Assembly (NCBI GenBank): GCA_016795285.1 | Contig: JAEUIC010000018.1 | Span: forward strand, 124,001-188,000 | Direction: 5' to 3' | Source: Planctomycetota bacterium | GTDB lineage: Bacteria; Planctomycetota; B15-G4; SIAN01 | DNA length: 64,000 nucleotides | In this document: positions 25,301 to 33,387 of the stretch, one piece after another | Position numbering within the stretch: position 1 is the first letter of the stretch | How the letters are laid out: the number at the start of each line of letters is the position of its first letter | Made by a program: the position numbers and the translations under genes | Notes under the pieces: model-generated | The model's input: only the letters and a program-made list of their open reading frames with translations | The model's database searches: none | Told to the model about the DNA's origin: nothing

Positions 25301-26146
25301 ATGGATGCGGTGAACGCCGCGATGAAGGGGCTGTTCGACGTCCTCTGGACGCCGTTCTCCGCCGCCCCGTTGTGGATCGGCTTGCTGGTGCTCGGCGTCG
25401 CCTTCGGCGTCGTCGCGCTGCTGGCGATGAAGTACACGACCAACCAGAAGCGGGTCGGCCACTTCAAGGATCGCTACCAGGGGCACATCCTCGCCATCAA
25501 GCTGTTCCGCGACAGCTTCACGGTCGTCATCGGCTCGCTGGTGAAGACGCTCGGCTGGATCGGCGCCTACCTCGGCGAGCAGTTCAAGCCGATGCTGGTG
25601 ATGCTGGTGCCGTTCATGCTGCTCTTCGCGCAGATGCAGATGCGGCTCGGCTACCGGCCGCTCGACGTCGGCGCCCCGGTGCTGCTGACCATCGACCTCG
25701 CGCCGGGCCTCTCCGCCGAGGAGATGGCGCTCGAGCTCGGGCTTCCCGCCGGCCTCGAGACGCGCGCGAAGCTGGTGCGCGAGCCGACGGAGAACCGCGT
25801 GGTGGTGCCGATCGCCGCCACCGCTGCCGGCGCCCACGTGCTGAAGCTCACCTGCGGCGGCGAGACGGTCGAGAAGCTCGTCCACGCCGGACCGATCGAC
25901 GGCGCGCCGATGGTGATGCCGGTGCGCTCGAACGACTTCTTCGACCAGCTGCTCTACCCGGGCGAGGACTCCTTCGGCGCGGCCTCGAAGTTCCGCCGCA
26001 TCGCGCTCGCCTATCCGGTGCGGCCGATCGACTGCTTCGGCTTCGACCTCGCCTTCGGCAGCGAGATCGGCATGGCGGTGACGTTCGTGCTGATCACCAT
26101 CGTCGCCGCGTTCGGGCTGAAGGGCGTCTTCGGGGTGACCATCTGA
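25301..26146 (+). CDS. Membrane protein, possibly YidC/Oxa1/EMC3-superfamily
   Basis: A 281-residue protein with about four hydrophobic segments: WIGLLVLGVAFGVVALLAM, a pair near residues 80-115 (MLVMLVPFMLLFAQMQMRLGY), and a C-terminal VTFVLITIVAAFGL. The layout of TM1, a basic cytoplasmic stretch (KYTTNQKRVGHFKDRYQGH), a helix pair, then KPMLVMLVPFMLLFAQMQ resembles the archaeal DUF106/EMC3 branch of the Oxa1 superfamily. Between TM3 and TM4 lies a soluble beta-rich domain of about 120 residues. The assignment is tentative and made by eye. It sits directly after the RHH gene and is coupled to the HD gene by a CTGA overlap. Confidence 0.45.
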   Translation: MDAVNAAMKGLFDVLWTPFSAAPLWIGLLVLGVAFGVVALLAMKYTTNQKRVGHFKDRYQGHILAIKLFRDSFTVVIGSLVKTLGWIGAYLGEQFKPMLVMLVPFMLLFAQMQMRLGYRPLDVGAPVLLTIDLAPGLSAEEMALELGLPAGLETRAKLVREPTENRVVVPIAATAAGAHVLKLTCGGETVEKLVHAGPIDGAPMVMPVRSNDFFDQLLYPGEDSFGAASKFRRIALAYPVRPIDCFGFDLAFGSEIGMAVTFVLITIVAAFGLKGVFGVTI

Positions 26147-26724
26147 ACGCGCCGCTGACGCTGCACGACCCGGCGCTCGCCTACGACCCGCAGGTCGAGC
26201 GGGCGATCGCGGTCGCGCTGCGCGCCCACGCCGGGCAGGAGCGCAAGGGGCAGGTCGGCGTGCCCTACGTCGTCCATCCGCTCCACGTCGGGATGCTGCT
26301 GTCGCGCCACGGCTTCGCGCCGGAGGTGGTGGCGGCCGGCATCCTCCACGACGTGGTGGAGGACAGCGACATCGGCCTCGCCGAGCTCGCCCGCAGCTTC
26401 GCGCCGCGCATCGTCGCGCTGGTCGCCGAGGTGAGCGAGTCGAAGGAGCAGAGCTGGGAGCAGCGCAAGCAGCGGACGATCGACGCGATCCCCGGCATGA
26501 GCGAGGGGGCGCGCGCGGTCACCGCCGCCGACAAGGTCCACAACCTCGCCGACCTCGAGCGCCTGCTCGCCGAGCGCGGCGCCGAGGTCTGGAAGCTCTT
26601 CCGGCGCGGGCGCGGCCCGACGCTCGACTACTACGAGCGCGTCCACGCGCAGCTCGCCCGTTGCTTCCCGCACCCGCTCACCGACGAGCTCGCCGTGCGC
26701 TTCGCCGCTGTCGTCCGCAGCTGA
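26143..26724 (+). CDS. Small HD-domain hydrolase, SpoT/Mesh1-like (possible alarmone hydrolase), likely CTG start
   Basis: A 193-residue HD-domain protein. Motifs in order match the RelA/SpoT hydrolase domain: RKGQVGVPYVVHPLHVG (His45), AGILHDVVEDSD (His69-Asp70, Glu73-Asp74), and TAADKVHNLADL. There is no synthetase or TGS domain, so it resembles Mesh1-type small alarmone hydrolases that remove pyrophosphate from (p)ppGpp. No ATG, GTG or TTG lies in frame near the domain start; the CTG at 26143 overlaps the preceding stop as CTGA, mirroring the ATGA/GTGA couplings elsewhere, with CGGGGTGA upstream. Substrate is inferred from family; other HD phosphohydrolase activities are possible. Confidence 0.7.
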   Translation: MNAPLTLHDPALAYDPQVERAIAVALRAHAGQERKGQVGVPYVVHPLHVGMLLSRHGFAPEVVAAGILHDVVEDSDIGLAELARSFAPRIVALVAEVSESKEQSWEQRKQRTIDAIPGMSEGARAVTAADKVHNLADLERLLAERGAEVWKLFRRGRGPTLDYYERVHAQLARCFPHPLTDELAVRFAAVVRS

Positions 26725-26737
26725 GTCGCGTCGCCGA

Positions 26738-26755
26738 GCGCCCCGCGCGGGGCGC
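26738..26755. terminator. Perfect 18-bp palindrome, candidate bidirectional terminator
   Basis: GCGCCCCGC followed at once by GCGGGGCGC, 13 nt after the HD gene stop and between it and the converging ferredoxin gene. Confidence 0.5.
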
Positions 26756-26894
26756 CCGTCGAGCCGCCCGCCGAGCCGCCGTGGAGCGCCGCGGGAAGCG
26801 AGCGACCCCGGCGCGCGCGAGGCGAGCCGGGGCCGCGAAGTGCCTGCGATGAACCTCCGCCGGATCGGTGACGACCCGCGGGAGGTGCCGTCGA

Positions 26895-27194
26895 TCAACC
26901 GCCGGCGAGGCCCGCGTCCCAGTTCGGGCCGTGGGTCACCTGGTCCTTCTTGGTGCGCTTCTTGTCTTCCGCGAACGGTCCGGCGGCGTTGAGCGCGGTG
27001 TACTCCGGGTCCGCGCGGTCGCCCGACGTGATCGCCTGCGGCGGGCAGACCGGCTCGCACGCGCTGCAGTCGATGCAGGTGTTCGGGTCGATGATCAGGA
27101 GTGCATCGGTCTCGTAGAAGCACTCGACGGGGCAGACCTCGACGCAGTCCCCGTACTTGCACTGCACGCACGGCTTGCCGACGACATAGGCCAC
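26895..27194 (-). CDS. 7Fe-type ferredoxin
   Basis: A 99-residue ferredoxin. Cysteines fall at 9, 12, 17, 21 and 25 in the N-terminal half ([19 protein letters not shown]), then [12 protein letters not shown] in the second half. This spacing matches Azotobacter-type seven-iron ferredoxins with one 3Fe-4S and one 4Fe-4S cluster. The GTG at 27194 is preceded by GGAGGAA, a near-perfect ribosome-binding site. About 40 residues follow the second cluster, ending NWDAGLAGG. It is an electron carrier; the partner is not evident from neighbours. A promoter and a hairpin in the leader are listed separately. Confidence 0.9.
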   Translation of the reverse strand: MAYVVGKPCVQCKYGDCVEVCPVECFYETDALLIIDPNTCIDCSACEPVCPPQAITSGDRADPEYTALNAAGPFAEDKKRTKKDQVTHGPNWDAGLAGG

Positions 27195-27220
27195 GGACGT
27201 TCCTCCTCGGCGATGGGATT

Positions 27221-27239
27221 CGGCGCCCGTCGGGCGCCG
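27221..27239 (-). promoter_or_regulatory. Hairpin in the predicted ferredoxin leader
   Basis: CGGCGCCC pairs perfectly with GGGCGCCG around a 3-nt loop. If transcription begins near 27256 this stem lies inside the 5' untranslated region, about 15 nt before the GGAGGAA site, where it could affect stability or translation. It could instead end transcripts from the GNAT-like gene upstream. Confidence 0.4.
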
Positions 27240-27262
27240 GCGTGATGAACGAAGGTCGGCGG

Positions 27263-27290
27263 ATGGTACTGCCGAGCTGAAGCGACTCAA
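27263..27290 (-). promoter_or_regulatory. Candidate promoter for the ferredoxin gene
   Basis: On the minus strand TTGAGT (27290-27285), a 16-nt spacer and TACCAT (27268-27263). The layout matches the candidate promoter at 17838-17865. A leader of about 62 nt would result. A short inverted repeat (TGAGA, 5 nt, TCTCA) lies upstream at 27322-27336. Confidence 0.5.
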
Positions 27291-27373
27291 GACGCTGCCG
27301 AATCGCCGATCCGCAGCGTTCTGAGACCTGTTCTCAAGATTGCCGCGAGGCCGCTCGACGACGCGCGCGAGGG

Positions 27374-28399
27374 TCACCAGACGTCGCTGTCGCCGATCGT
27401 GTACCAGCACTGCGCGAGCGCCTCCTCGCGCGTCGGTCGCTCGACGAAGAGGTTCATGCAGAAGACATAGAGGCCCGGTTCGGTGCGGAATCCCGCGGCG
27501 AGCGCGTGGGCGAAGGCGGGGTGGCGCTCGGGCAGCCACGCCTCGATGCGCGCATGGCCGGTGGCGCGCGCGACGGCGGTCGCGGTGCGCAGCGCCAGCG
27601 CCATCGCCGGCGCGTCGTCGGGCGCTCCGAACCAGTCGGTGACGGCGAGGATCGGCAGCTTCTGCCACTGCGTCCGCAGCACGAACCAGGCGCGCAGCTT
27701 CCCGCTCGACTTCTCGCGGATCAGGAAGCGGCGGTAGGGGAGCCACGGGCAGGAGTCGTAGCGCCAGCGCAGGTAGGCGTGGTCGCGGACGTGGGCGAAC
27801 GGGTAGCTCGGCGCCAACGCGGCCCAGAGCGCGTCGACCTCGGCGGGGAAGCGTTCCACTTCGACGACGTCGGCGGCGCTCGCATGGTCGCGGCCGACCG
27901 CGTCGTCGTCGCCGTCCTGGAAGAAGTTGCGGAAGACCACCGGCACCGGCGCGATGAAGGGGTTGTACTTCAGCAGGCGCCGGCCGATCGGGTAGACGCG
28001 GCGGTTCGGGAAGCCGTAGTGGACCGCGCACTCGGGCAGCTGCGAGTAGCCCTCGAAGAACGCCTTCGCGGTGCGCAGGAACACCCCCTCCTTCTGCAGC
28101 CCCTTGCGCCAGTCGGGGTGGACCATCGAGTCGATCATCTGCGCCGAGACGTGGACGGCGCCGCCGACCGCGATGCGCGCCGGCAGGGCGCCGTAGTGGG
28201 AGATCACCTGGCCGTCGGGCGCGACGCCGACCATGATCCGCCGGCCCATCGGGTTCAGTTCCCAGAGCCAGCGCCACTGCGCGAGCGTGCGCGGCTCGAA
28301 GCTCGGATCGCCCTCGCCGAAGACGACGTTCCAGAGCGCGACGATCCCGTGCTCGTCGCCCGGTCGGTAGGGACGCACCTCGCAGCTCGTTTCGCTCAT
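27374..28399 (-). CDS. GNAT-fold acetyltransferase-like protein
   Basis: A 341-residue protein. The N-terminal half is GNAT-like: [21 protein letters not shown] opens the fold, then [36 protein letters not shown], where VHPDWRKG occupies the position of the acetyl-CoA-binding loop. [20 protein letters not shown] follows. The C-terminal half looks like a second, degenerate GNAT domain ([23 protein letters not shown]). Such double-GNAT proteins occur in surface-polysaccharide loci. The ATG at 28399 is 38 nt from the divergent recQ start. Acceptor unknown. Confidence 0.65.
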   Translation of the reverse strand: MSETSCEVRPYRPGDEHGIVALWNVVFGEGDPSFEPRTLAQWRWLWELNPMGRRIMVGVAPDGQVISHYGALPARIAVGGAVHVSAQMIDSMVHPDWRKGLQKEGVFLRTAKAFFEGYSQLPECAVHYGFPNRRVYPIGRRLLKYNPFIAPVPVVFRNFFQDGDDDAVGRDHASAADVVEVERFPAEVDALWAALAPSYPFAHVRDHAYLRWRYDSCPWLPYRRFLIREKSSGKLRAWFVLRTQWQKLPILAVTDWFGAPDDAPAMALALRTATAVARATGHARIEAWLPERHPAFAHALAAGFRTEPGLYVFCMNLFVERPTREEALAQCWYTIGDSDVW

Positions 28400-28437
28400 G
28401 GACGCGGGATCCTCGCCGGCGCACCATATCGGCCACG

Positions 28438-30162
28438 ATGGACGCCCCGCTCCTGCCGCTGCTGCGCGACCGCTTCGGGCTGCCCGCCTTCCGCGACGGC
28501 CAGGAGGCGGTCGTGCGCCACCTCTTGGCGGGCGGCGACGCGCTGGTCGCCTGGCCGACCGGCCGCGGCAAGTCGCTCTGCTACCAGCTGCCGGCGCTGC
28601 TGCTCCCGGCGCCCACCCTCGTCCTCTCGCCGCTGATCGCGCTGATGGAGGACCAGGTCGCGGCGTTGCGCGCGCGCGGCATCGCGGCGACCTTCATCAA
28701 CTCGACGCTCGAACGCGCCGAGCGCGAGCGGCGCGCCGCCGCCTTCGCTGCCGGCCGCCACCCGCTCCTCTACGTGACCCCCGAGCGCTTCCGCGACCCG
28801 ACGTTCCTCGCCGCCATCGACGCGCGCCGCCCCGGCCTGCTCGCAGTCGACGAGGCGCACTGCATCAGCACCTGGGGGCACGACTTCCGGCCCGAGTACG
28901 GCCGCGTCGGCGTGCTGCGCGAGCGGCTCGGCCGGCCGCCGACCGTCGCGCTCACCGCGACCGCGACCCCCGCGGTGCTCGCCGAGATCGAGCAGCGCCT
29001 CGCGTTGCGCGCGCCGCTGCTCGCGCGCGCCGGCCTCGAGCGCGACAACCTCTTCCTCGCCGCGACCGAGCCGGCCGACGAGGCGGCGAAGTGGGGGCGC
29101 GTCGCGGCGCTGCTGCGGCGGCTGCCGGGCGCCGGCATCGTCTACGGCGCGCTGATCCGCGACCTCCACCGCCTCGAGGACGAGCTCGCGCGCGGCGGCG
29201 AACGGCTGCTGATCTACCACGGCGACCTCTCGCGCGAGGAGCGGCAGGCGATGCATCGCCGCTTCCAGCAGCCGGGCGACGCGCGCGTGCTGGCGACGCG
29301 CGCCTTCGGCATGGGGATCGACAAGGCCGACCTGCGCTTCCTCTTGCACCACCAGCTGCCGGGCTCGATCGAGGAGCTCTGGCAGGAGATCGGCCGCGCG
29401 GGGCGCGACGGCGCCCCCTCCTACTGCGAGCTGCTCTACTCGCCCGACGACCTCGCCATCCAGATGCAGTTCGTGCGCGCCGCCAACCCCGATCGCCGCC
29501 TCTTCCGCGAGGTGGTGCAGCGCCTCTCCGAGTGGAGCGCGCGCGGCGAGGCCTTCGATCGCGAGTCGCTGCGCCTCGCGGTGACCGGCAAGGCGGCGGC
29601 CGACGGGCGGGTCGACACCTGCGTGGCGTGGCTCGTCGCGCTCGGAGCGCTCGAGGGCGATCTCGACCGCGGCCGCGCGCGCCTCGTGCGGGCGCTCGAT
29701 CCCGACGACGAGCCGGCCGAGCTCGGCGCCGACAAGCTGAAGCGCGACCTCGAGCGCCTCTCGAAGGTGGTCGACTACGTGCGCACGAAGGCGTGCCGCC
29801 GCCTCTTCCTGCACGACTACTTCGGGCTGCCCGCTCCGGCCGCGAGCTGCGCCGCCTGCGACGTCTGCGTCGATCGCGAGCAGTGGATCGCCGCGCAGCT
29901 GCCGGCGCGCCCGCGCGCCGCTGCGCCGCGCGCCGCGGCGCCGCCCGCTGCCGCCGCCGCGTCCGGCGCCGGCCCCGCCGCGCCGCCGCGCGAGCTGCCG
30001 GCCCGCGGCGACTTCGTCCGCGTCGACGGCACGTGGATCGGCCGCGTCACGCGCGTGAGCGGCCGCGGCCGCGATGCGCTGGTCGAGGTGGAACTCGCCG
30101 ACACGCTCGCCACGCGCCGCTTCCCGGCGCGCAAGCACCGGATCGAGAAGCTCGACGGCTGA
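28438..30162 (+). CDS. recQ: ATP-dependent DNA helicase RecQ
   Basis: A 574-residue RecQ-family 3'-5' helicase. Motif 0 is [10 protein letters not shown]; Walker A is PTGRGKS (residues 40-46, with Arg where Gly is usual); Walker B is [17 protein letters not shown]; motif III TATATP; motifs IV-VI include [22 protein letters not shown] and [11 protein letters not shown] zinc-binding domain with Cys residues follows ([13 protein letters not shown] then CAACDVC). The RQC winged helix and HRDC domain are not recognisable. Instead an Ala/Pro-rich linker leads to a small C-terminal module of about 55 residues ([19 protein letters not shown]) that looks like a short SH3/tudor-like barrel. Confidence 0.9.
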   Translation: MDAPLLPLLRDRFGLPAFRDGQEAVVRHLLAGGDALVAWPTGRGKSLCYQLPALLLPAPTLVLSPLIALMEDQVAALRARGIAATFINSTLERAERERRAAAFAAGRHPLLYVTPERFRDPTFLAAIDARRPGLLAVDEAHCISTWGHDFRPEYGRVGVLRERLGRPPTVALTATATPAVLAEIEQRLALRAPLLARAGLERDNLFLAATEPADEAAKWGRVAALLRRLPGAGIVYGALIRDLHRLEDELARGGERLLIYHGDLSREERQAMHRRFQQPGDARVLATRAFGMGIDKADLRFLLHHQLPGSIEELWQEIGRAGRDGAPSYCELLYSPDDLAIQMQFVRAANPDRRLFREVVQRLSEWSARGEAFDRESLRLAVTGKAAADGRVDTCVAWLVALGALEGDLDRGRARLVRALDPDDEPAELGADKLKRDLERLSKVVDYVRTKACRRLFLHDYFGLPAPAASCAACDVCVDREQWIAAQLPARPRAAAPRAAAPPAAAAASGAGPAAPPRELPARGDFVRVDGTWIGRVTRVSGRGRDALVEVELADTLATRRFPARKHRIEKLDG

Positions 30163-30207
30163 CGCGGTGGTGTGCCGCGCGGCCCGCCGCCGCGCCGGCC
30201 GCGCCCG

Positions 30208-31437
30208 CTACTTCCCGACCGGCTCCGCCAAGGCCGCGTGCGCGCGCCCGAGCGCGATTGCGGCGAACGCGGTCCCGTACGGCTTGGCGTAGTCGGAGAA
30301 GTAGTAGTCCCAGCACGCGCCGTCGGGCTCTTGCGTCTTGATCACCTCGAAGGCGAGCTTCGCGGCCGTGTCGCGGCGCAGCGCCGGCGGCAGCGCGGGC
30401 AGCAGCTCGCCGAGGTAGGCGTGGCCGAAGAAGTAGAAGTAGCCCGAGTTGGCGTGGTAGGCCTCATGCGGCAGCGGCCGCATCCGCGCGACGTCGAGGT
30501 AGGCGTGGTGGCGGAAGAAGAGGTCGATGCCGCGCGCCACGACCGCCTCGCTCGCCGGCCGGCCGCCGCGCGCCAGCGCGAGCTCGCAGACCGGGATCCG
30601 GCAGAGCGAGCCGCGCGGGTCGTCGATCCCCTCGAGGTCGCCGGGCTCGGGGAGCGCCATCACGTCGTAGGTGAAGGCGCCGCTCGGCAGGCGGCAACGC
30701 GCCACCGCCCGCAGCGCGCCGGCGAAGGCGTGGTCGTCGAAGCGGTGGCCCGCGGCGCGCGCCGCGTCGATCGCCACCACCATCGCCGCGGTGGTGAACG
30801 AGGTCGACCATTCGGGCCGCCAGGCGTGCTCCTTCTCGGCGTAGTAGGCGAAGCCGCCGTCGGGAGACTGGTAGGCGGCGATCCGCGCCAGGAGCTTCGA
30901 CAGCGCCGCATCGAGCGCCGCGCGACGCTCGCCCGTCGCGAACCACGGATGGAGTGCCGCCTCGGCCAGCGCGTGCGTCGCGTAGAGCAGCCCCCAGACG
31001 TGGTCGGTGTCCCAGTCGTCGCAGCGGCGCAGGTCGTGGTTCGCGACGATGAAGTCGACCGCCCGCTCCGCTTGCGTGCGCGTCGCCGGCGATGCGCCGC
31101 CGTGGCGCAGCAGCGCGATCAGGCAGAGCCCGCTGGTGGCGACGGTCCAGGAGCGATGCGCCTCGGCGTTCGCCCACGTCTCGTGGTGGAACATGTTCCC
31201 GGAGCCGCCGAACGCGCCCGACTCCTTCTGCGCGCCGCGCAGGAAGTCGATCGCGCGCGCGAGCGCCGTCGCCACCGCCTCCGCGTCGGGCAGCGCGCTC
31301 TGGATCGCGAGGGGCGGGACGCGTCGCTCTGGCGAGCGGGCCGCTGCCGGCGCTTGCGGCGGCTCCTGCGCCGCTGCTTGCACCGTGAGCAGCGCCGAGA
31401 CCCACGCCAGCACCGCCCGCGCGAGCGTCCGCCTCAC
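30208..31437 (-). CDS. Secreted protein with prenyltransferase/squalene-oxidase-like alpha-toroid repeats
   Basis: A 409-residue protein with a signal peptide (VLAWVSALLTVQAAAQ). The body repeats the toroid pattern of helix pairs with QSPDGGFAYY, SGLCLIALLRHGG and GHAYLGELLPAL, like the alpha/alpha barrels of terpene cyclases, prenyltransferases and pectate-lyase-like proteins. No DxDD or DCTAE cyclase motif is seen, and the protein is exported, so terpene cyclisation is unlikely. Planctomycetota encode many such secreted proteins of unknown role. It starts at GTG 31437, overlapping the stop of the lipoprotein gene before it (GTGA), so the two are translated together. Confidence 0.65.
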   Translation of the reverse strand: MRRTLARAVLAWVSALLTVQAAAQEPPQAPAAARSPERRVPPLAIQSALPDAEAVATALARAIDFLRGAQKESGAFGGSGNMFHHETWANAEAHRSWTVATSGLCLIALLRHGGASPATRTQAERAVDFIVANHDLRRCDDWDTDHVWGLLYATHALAEAALHPWFATGERRAALDAALSKLLARIAAYQSPDGGFAYYAEKEHAWRPEWSTSFTTAAMVVAIDAARAAGHRFDDHAFAGALRAVARCRLPSGAFTYDVMALPEPGDLEGIDDPRGSLCRIPVCELALARGGRPASEAVVARGIDLFFRHHAYLDVARMRPLPHEAYHANSGYFYFFGHAYLGELLPALPPALRRDTAAKLAFEVIKTQEPDGACWDYYFSDYAKPYGTAFAAIALGRAHAALAEPVGK

Positions 31438-32189
31438 GGCGCCGGCTCGTCGTCGTCGCTGTCGTCGCCGCCGAGCGCCTCGCGAAGCTCCTCCTCCGCC
31501 TCGGCGAGCGCGTGCGTCGCCTCCAGGTGGGCCAGCGCCGCCGCGCGCTTCGCCAACTCATCGTCCTGGCGTGCCGCGCGGTGCGCCTCTGCCGACTCGA
31601 GCACTTTGTTCGCCAGGGCGCTTTCTGCCGCGGGCTGCTCCACCTCGATCAGGAGCTGCAGCTTCCGCTCCTCCAACGTGACCGCTTCCTTCGCTGCCGC
31701 GAGGCGCCGCTCGCTGCGGGCGAGGACCAACTCGCGCGTCGCGTCGGCGAGGTCCTGCTCGGCGTACATCAGCTTGAGCTGCACGAGCTCCTCTTCCGCG
31801 TCGTGCACCGCGGTGCGGCTCTCCTCGAGCGCGTGCTCCGCCTCGGCGCGCGCGAGCGGGGCGGCGCGTTCGTGGTTCGCCAAACGGGCGGTGGTCGCCG
31901 CCATCTCTTCCCACATCGCTGCAGCGATCTCGGCGTCGCGCTTCGCTTGCGCCTCCACCTGTTCGAGTTCGAGCAGCACGAGCTTCGCGCGCGCCACTTC
32001 GACGGCACGCCGCAGCGCCGCGAGGGTGCGCGGCGACGCCGCTTCGTCCGCATCGGTCGCGCCGTCCGCCCCCGCGCTCGGCGCTTGGCAGCCGGCGCCG
32101 CCGAACAGCAGCGCGAGCGCGAGCGGCAGCGCGCCGATCGTGCGGCGCGTTGCGATCGCAAGCGCGCTCCTCGGTCGAGACAGGGTCAT
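31434..32189 (-). CDS. Coiled-coil lipoprotein of unknown function
   Basis: A 251-residue protein. The N-terminus (ALPLALALLFGGAGCQAP) is a signal with a plausible lipobox Cys at about residue 31. Nearly all the rest is Ala/Glu/Arg/Leu-rich with heptad-like spacing (RAVEVARAKLVLLELEQVEAQ; EAEHALEESRTAVHDAEEEL), so a long coiled coil or helical hairpin is expected. It ends in a very acidic tail (GGDDSDDDEPAP). It is the first gene of a pair with the toroid protein. A periplasmic spacer or outer-membrane-facing role is guesswork. Confidence 0.65.
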   Translation of the reverse strand: MTLSRPRSALAIATRRTIGALPLALALLFGGAGCQAPSAGADGATDADEAASPRTLAALRRAVEVARAKLVLLELEQVEAQAKRDAEIAAAMWEEMAATTARLANHERAAPLARAEAEHALEESRTAVHDAEEELVQLKLMYAEQDLADATRELVLARSERRLAAAKEAVTLEERKLQLLIEVEQPAAESALANKVLESAEAHRAARQDDELAKRAAALAHLEATHALAEAEEELREALGGDDSDDDEPAP

Positions 32190-32191
32190 CG

Positions 32192-32566
32192 TCAGCTCCT
32201 CGCGATTCCTGGCGTCTGCGGCGCGGGTCGAGTGCCGACGTCGCGGTTGTGCATGTCGTTCGAGGCGTGCGCGTCGTTCGAGCCGCCGCTCGGCGCACCG
32301 CCGACGTAGCTCTTCAGCTGCTGCAGGTCGCCGATCAGCGCCGCGGCCTGCGCGGCCGCTTGCCGCACCAGCGTGCGCAGCTCGGCGTCGGCGTGGTCGG
32401 TGGTGAGGCGTGCCAGGGTCGCCTGCGCGAGGCCGAGCGCGCGATCGACCTCGGCGGGCGGCAGCGCGCGCCGGCAGCCCGGATGGGCGGTGACGCCCTG
32501 GCGGGCGCGCCGCGCCCCGAGCGGCTTGCCGCAGATCGAGCAGCGGAACGCGTCCGCGAAGCGCAC
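32192..32566 (-). CDS. Small protein with a zinc-ribbon-like N-terminus
   Basis: A 124-residue protein starting at GTG 32566. CSICGKPLGARRARQG followed by HPGC gives three Cys and one His in zinc-knuckle spacing. The middle is helical (VDRALGLAQATLARLTTDH) and the tail is Asn/His/Asp-rich and probably disordered. It lies between the DJ-1/PfpI gene (9 nt away) and the lipoprotein gene (2 nt away), all on the minus strand, so one transcript is likely. Unrecognised; a small regulator or adaptor is possible. Confidence 0.5.
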   Translation of the reverse strand: MRFADAFRCSICGKPLGARRARQGVTAHPGCRRALPPAEVDRALGLAQATLARLTTDHADAELRTLVRQAAAQAAALIGDLQQLKSYVGGAPSGGSNDAHASNDMHNRDVGTRPAPQTPGIARS

Positions 32567-32575
32567 CGGTCGCGC

Positions 32576-33142
32576 TCAGGCGACCAGCATCGGCGCGGCG
32601 ACCGCCGCTGCCTGCTCGTTGCCGCAGAGCGCCTTCACCAGCGCCAGCGCGAACTCGAGCGCGGTGCCGGGGCCGCGGCTGGTCACGATGCGGCCGTCCT
32701 GCACGACGCGCGCGGTGCGGTAGCTCGCCGCCGGCAGCTCCGCCTGCACCGCCGGGTGGCTCGTGCAGGCGGCGCCGCGCAGCACGCCGGCCGCCTGCAG
32801 CGCCACCGGCGCGGCGCAGATCGCGGCCAGCAGCCGTCCCGCCGCGTCGCCCTCGCGCAGCAGGCGCTGCGCGTCGGGGTCGCGCTCGAGCGTGCGCGCG
32901 TTCTCCATCCCGCCGGGCAGCACCAGCGCCGCGAAGTCGCCGCCGCGCAGCTCGCGCCAGCGCGCCTCGCTGTCGACGCGCAGGTCGTGCGCGCCGCGCA
33001 ACGAGCCGCCGGTCGGGCTCGCCAAGAGGACGGCGAGGCCGGCGCGCCGCAGCACGTCGACCACCGTGACCAGCTCGATCTCCTCGAAGCCGTCGGCGCA
33101 CAGCACCAGCACGCGCGCCGCAGGAGCGGTGGGGGAATTCAT
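32576..33142 (-). CDS. DJ-1/PfpI-family protein
   Basis: A 188-residue protein with the DJ-1/ThiJ fold: VLVLCADGFEEIELVTVVDVLRRAG at the start (Glu20/Glu21), LVLPGGMENARTL, the nucleophile elbow AAICAAPVAL (Cys109), and VTSRGPGTALEFALALV at the end. These match the YajL/DJ-1 subgroup, which acts on oxidised or glycated metabolites and proteins and as a chaperone. The ATG at 33142 is preceded by a GGAG-type site. The divergent RdgC-like gene starts 246 nt away. Confidence 0.85.
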   Translation of the reverse strand: MNSPTAPAARVLVLCADGFEEIELVTVVDVLRRAGLAVLLASPTGGSLRGAHDLRVDSEARWRELRGGDFAALVLPGGMENARTLERDPDAQRLLREGDAAGRLLAAICAAPVALQAAGVLRGAACTSHPAVQAELPAASYRTARVVQDGRIVTSRGPGTALEFALALVKALCGNEQAAAVAAPMLVA

Positions 33143-33304
33143 GCGTGCGCTTCTACTGCGCCGCGGGCGATGGGTGCAACGCACGGGATCGAGTCGTGGA
33201 CAACTTCTGAGCAACGCAGCGCCCTCGGACGCGCGCGCACGCGCCGTCGGCAACTCGCCTCTTTCGCTCGCCTCGCGCGTCGCTAAGACACCGCGCCGCT
33301 GCAC

Positions 33305-33345
33305 GCGGACCGAGCTGCGCCCATGGCGGTCGCCGCTCGGTCCGC
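33305..33345. other. 11-bp stem hairpin upstream of the RdgC-like gene
   Basis: GCGGACCGAGC (33305-33315) pairs perfectly with GCTCGGTCCGC (33335-33345) across a 19-nt loop, ending 42 nt before the ATG at 33388. It lies in the divergent intergenic region and could be an operator or a leader structure. Confidence 0.45.
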
Positions 33346-33387
33346 GCCGCAGCGACCTCGCGCCCCCTTCCCTTCGCGGGCCCCTCC

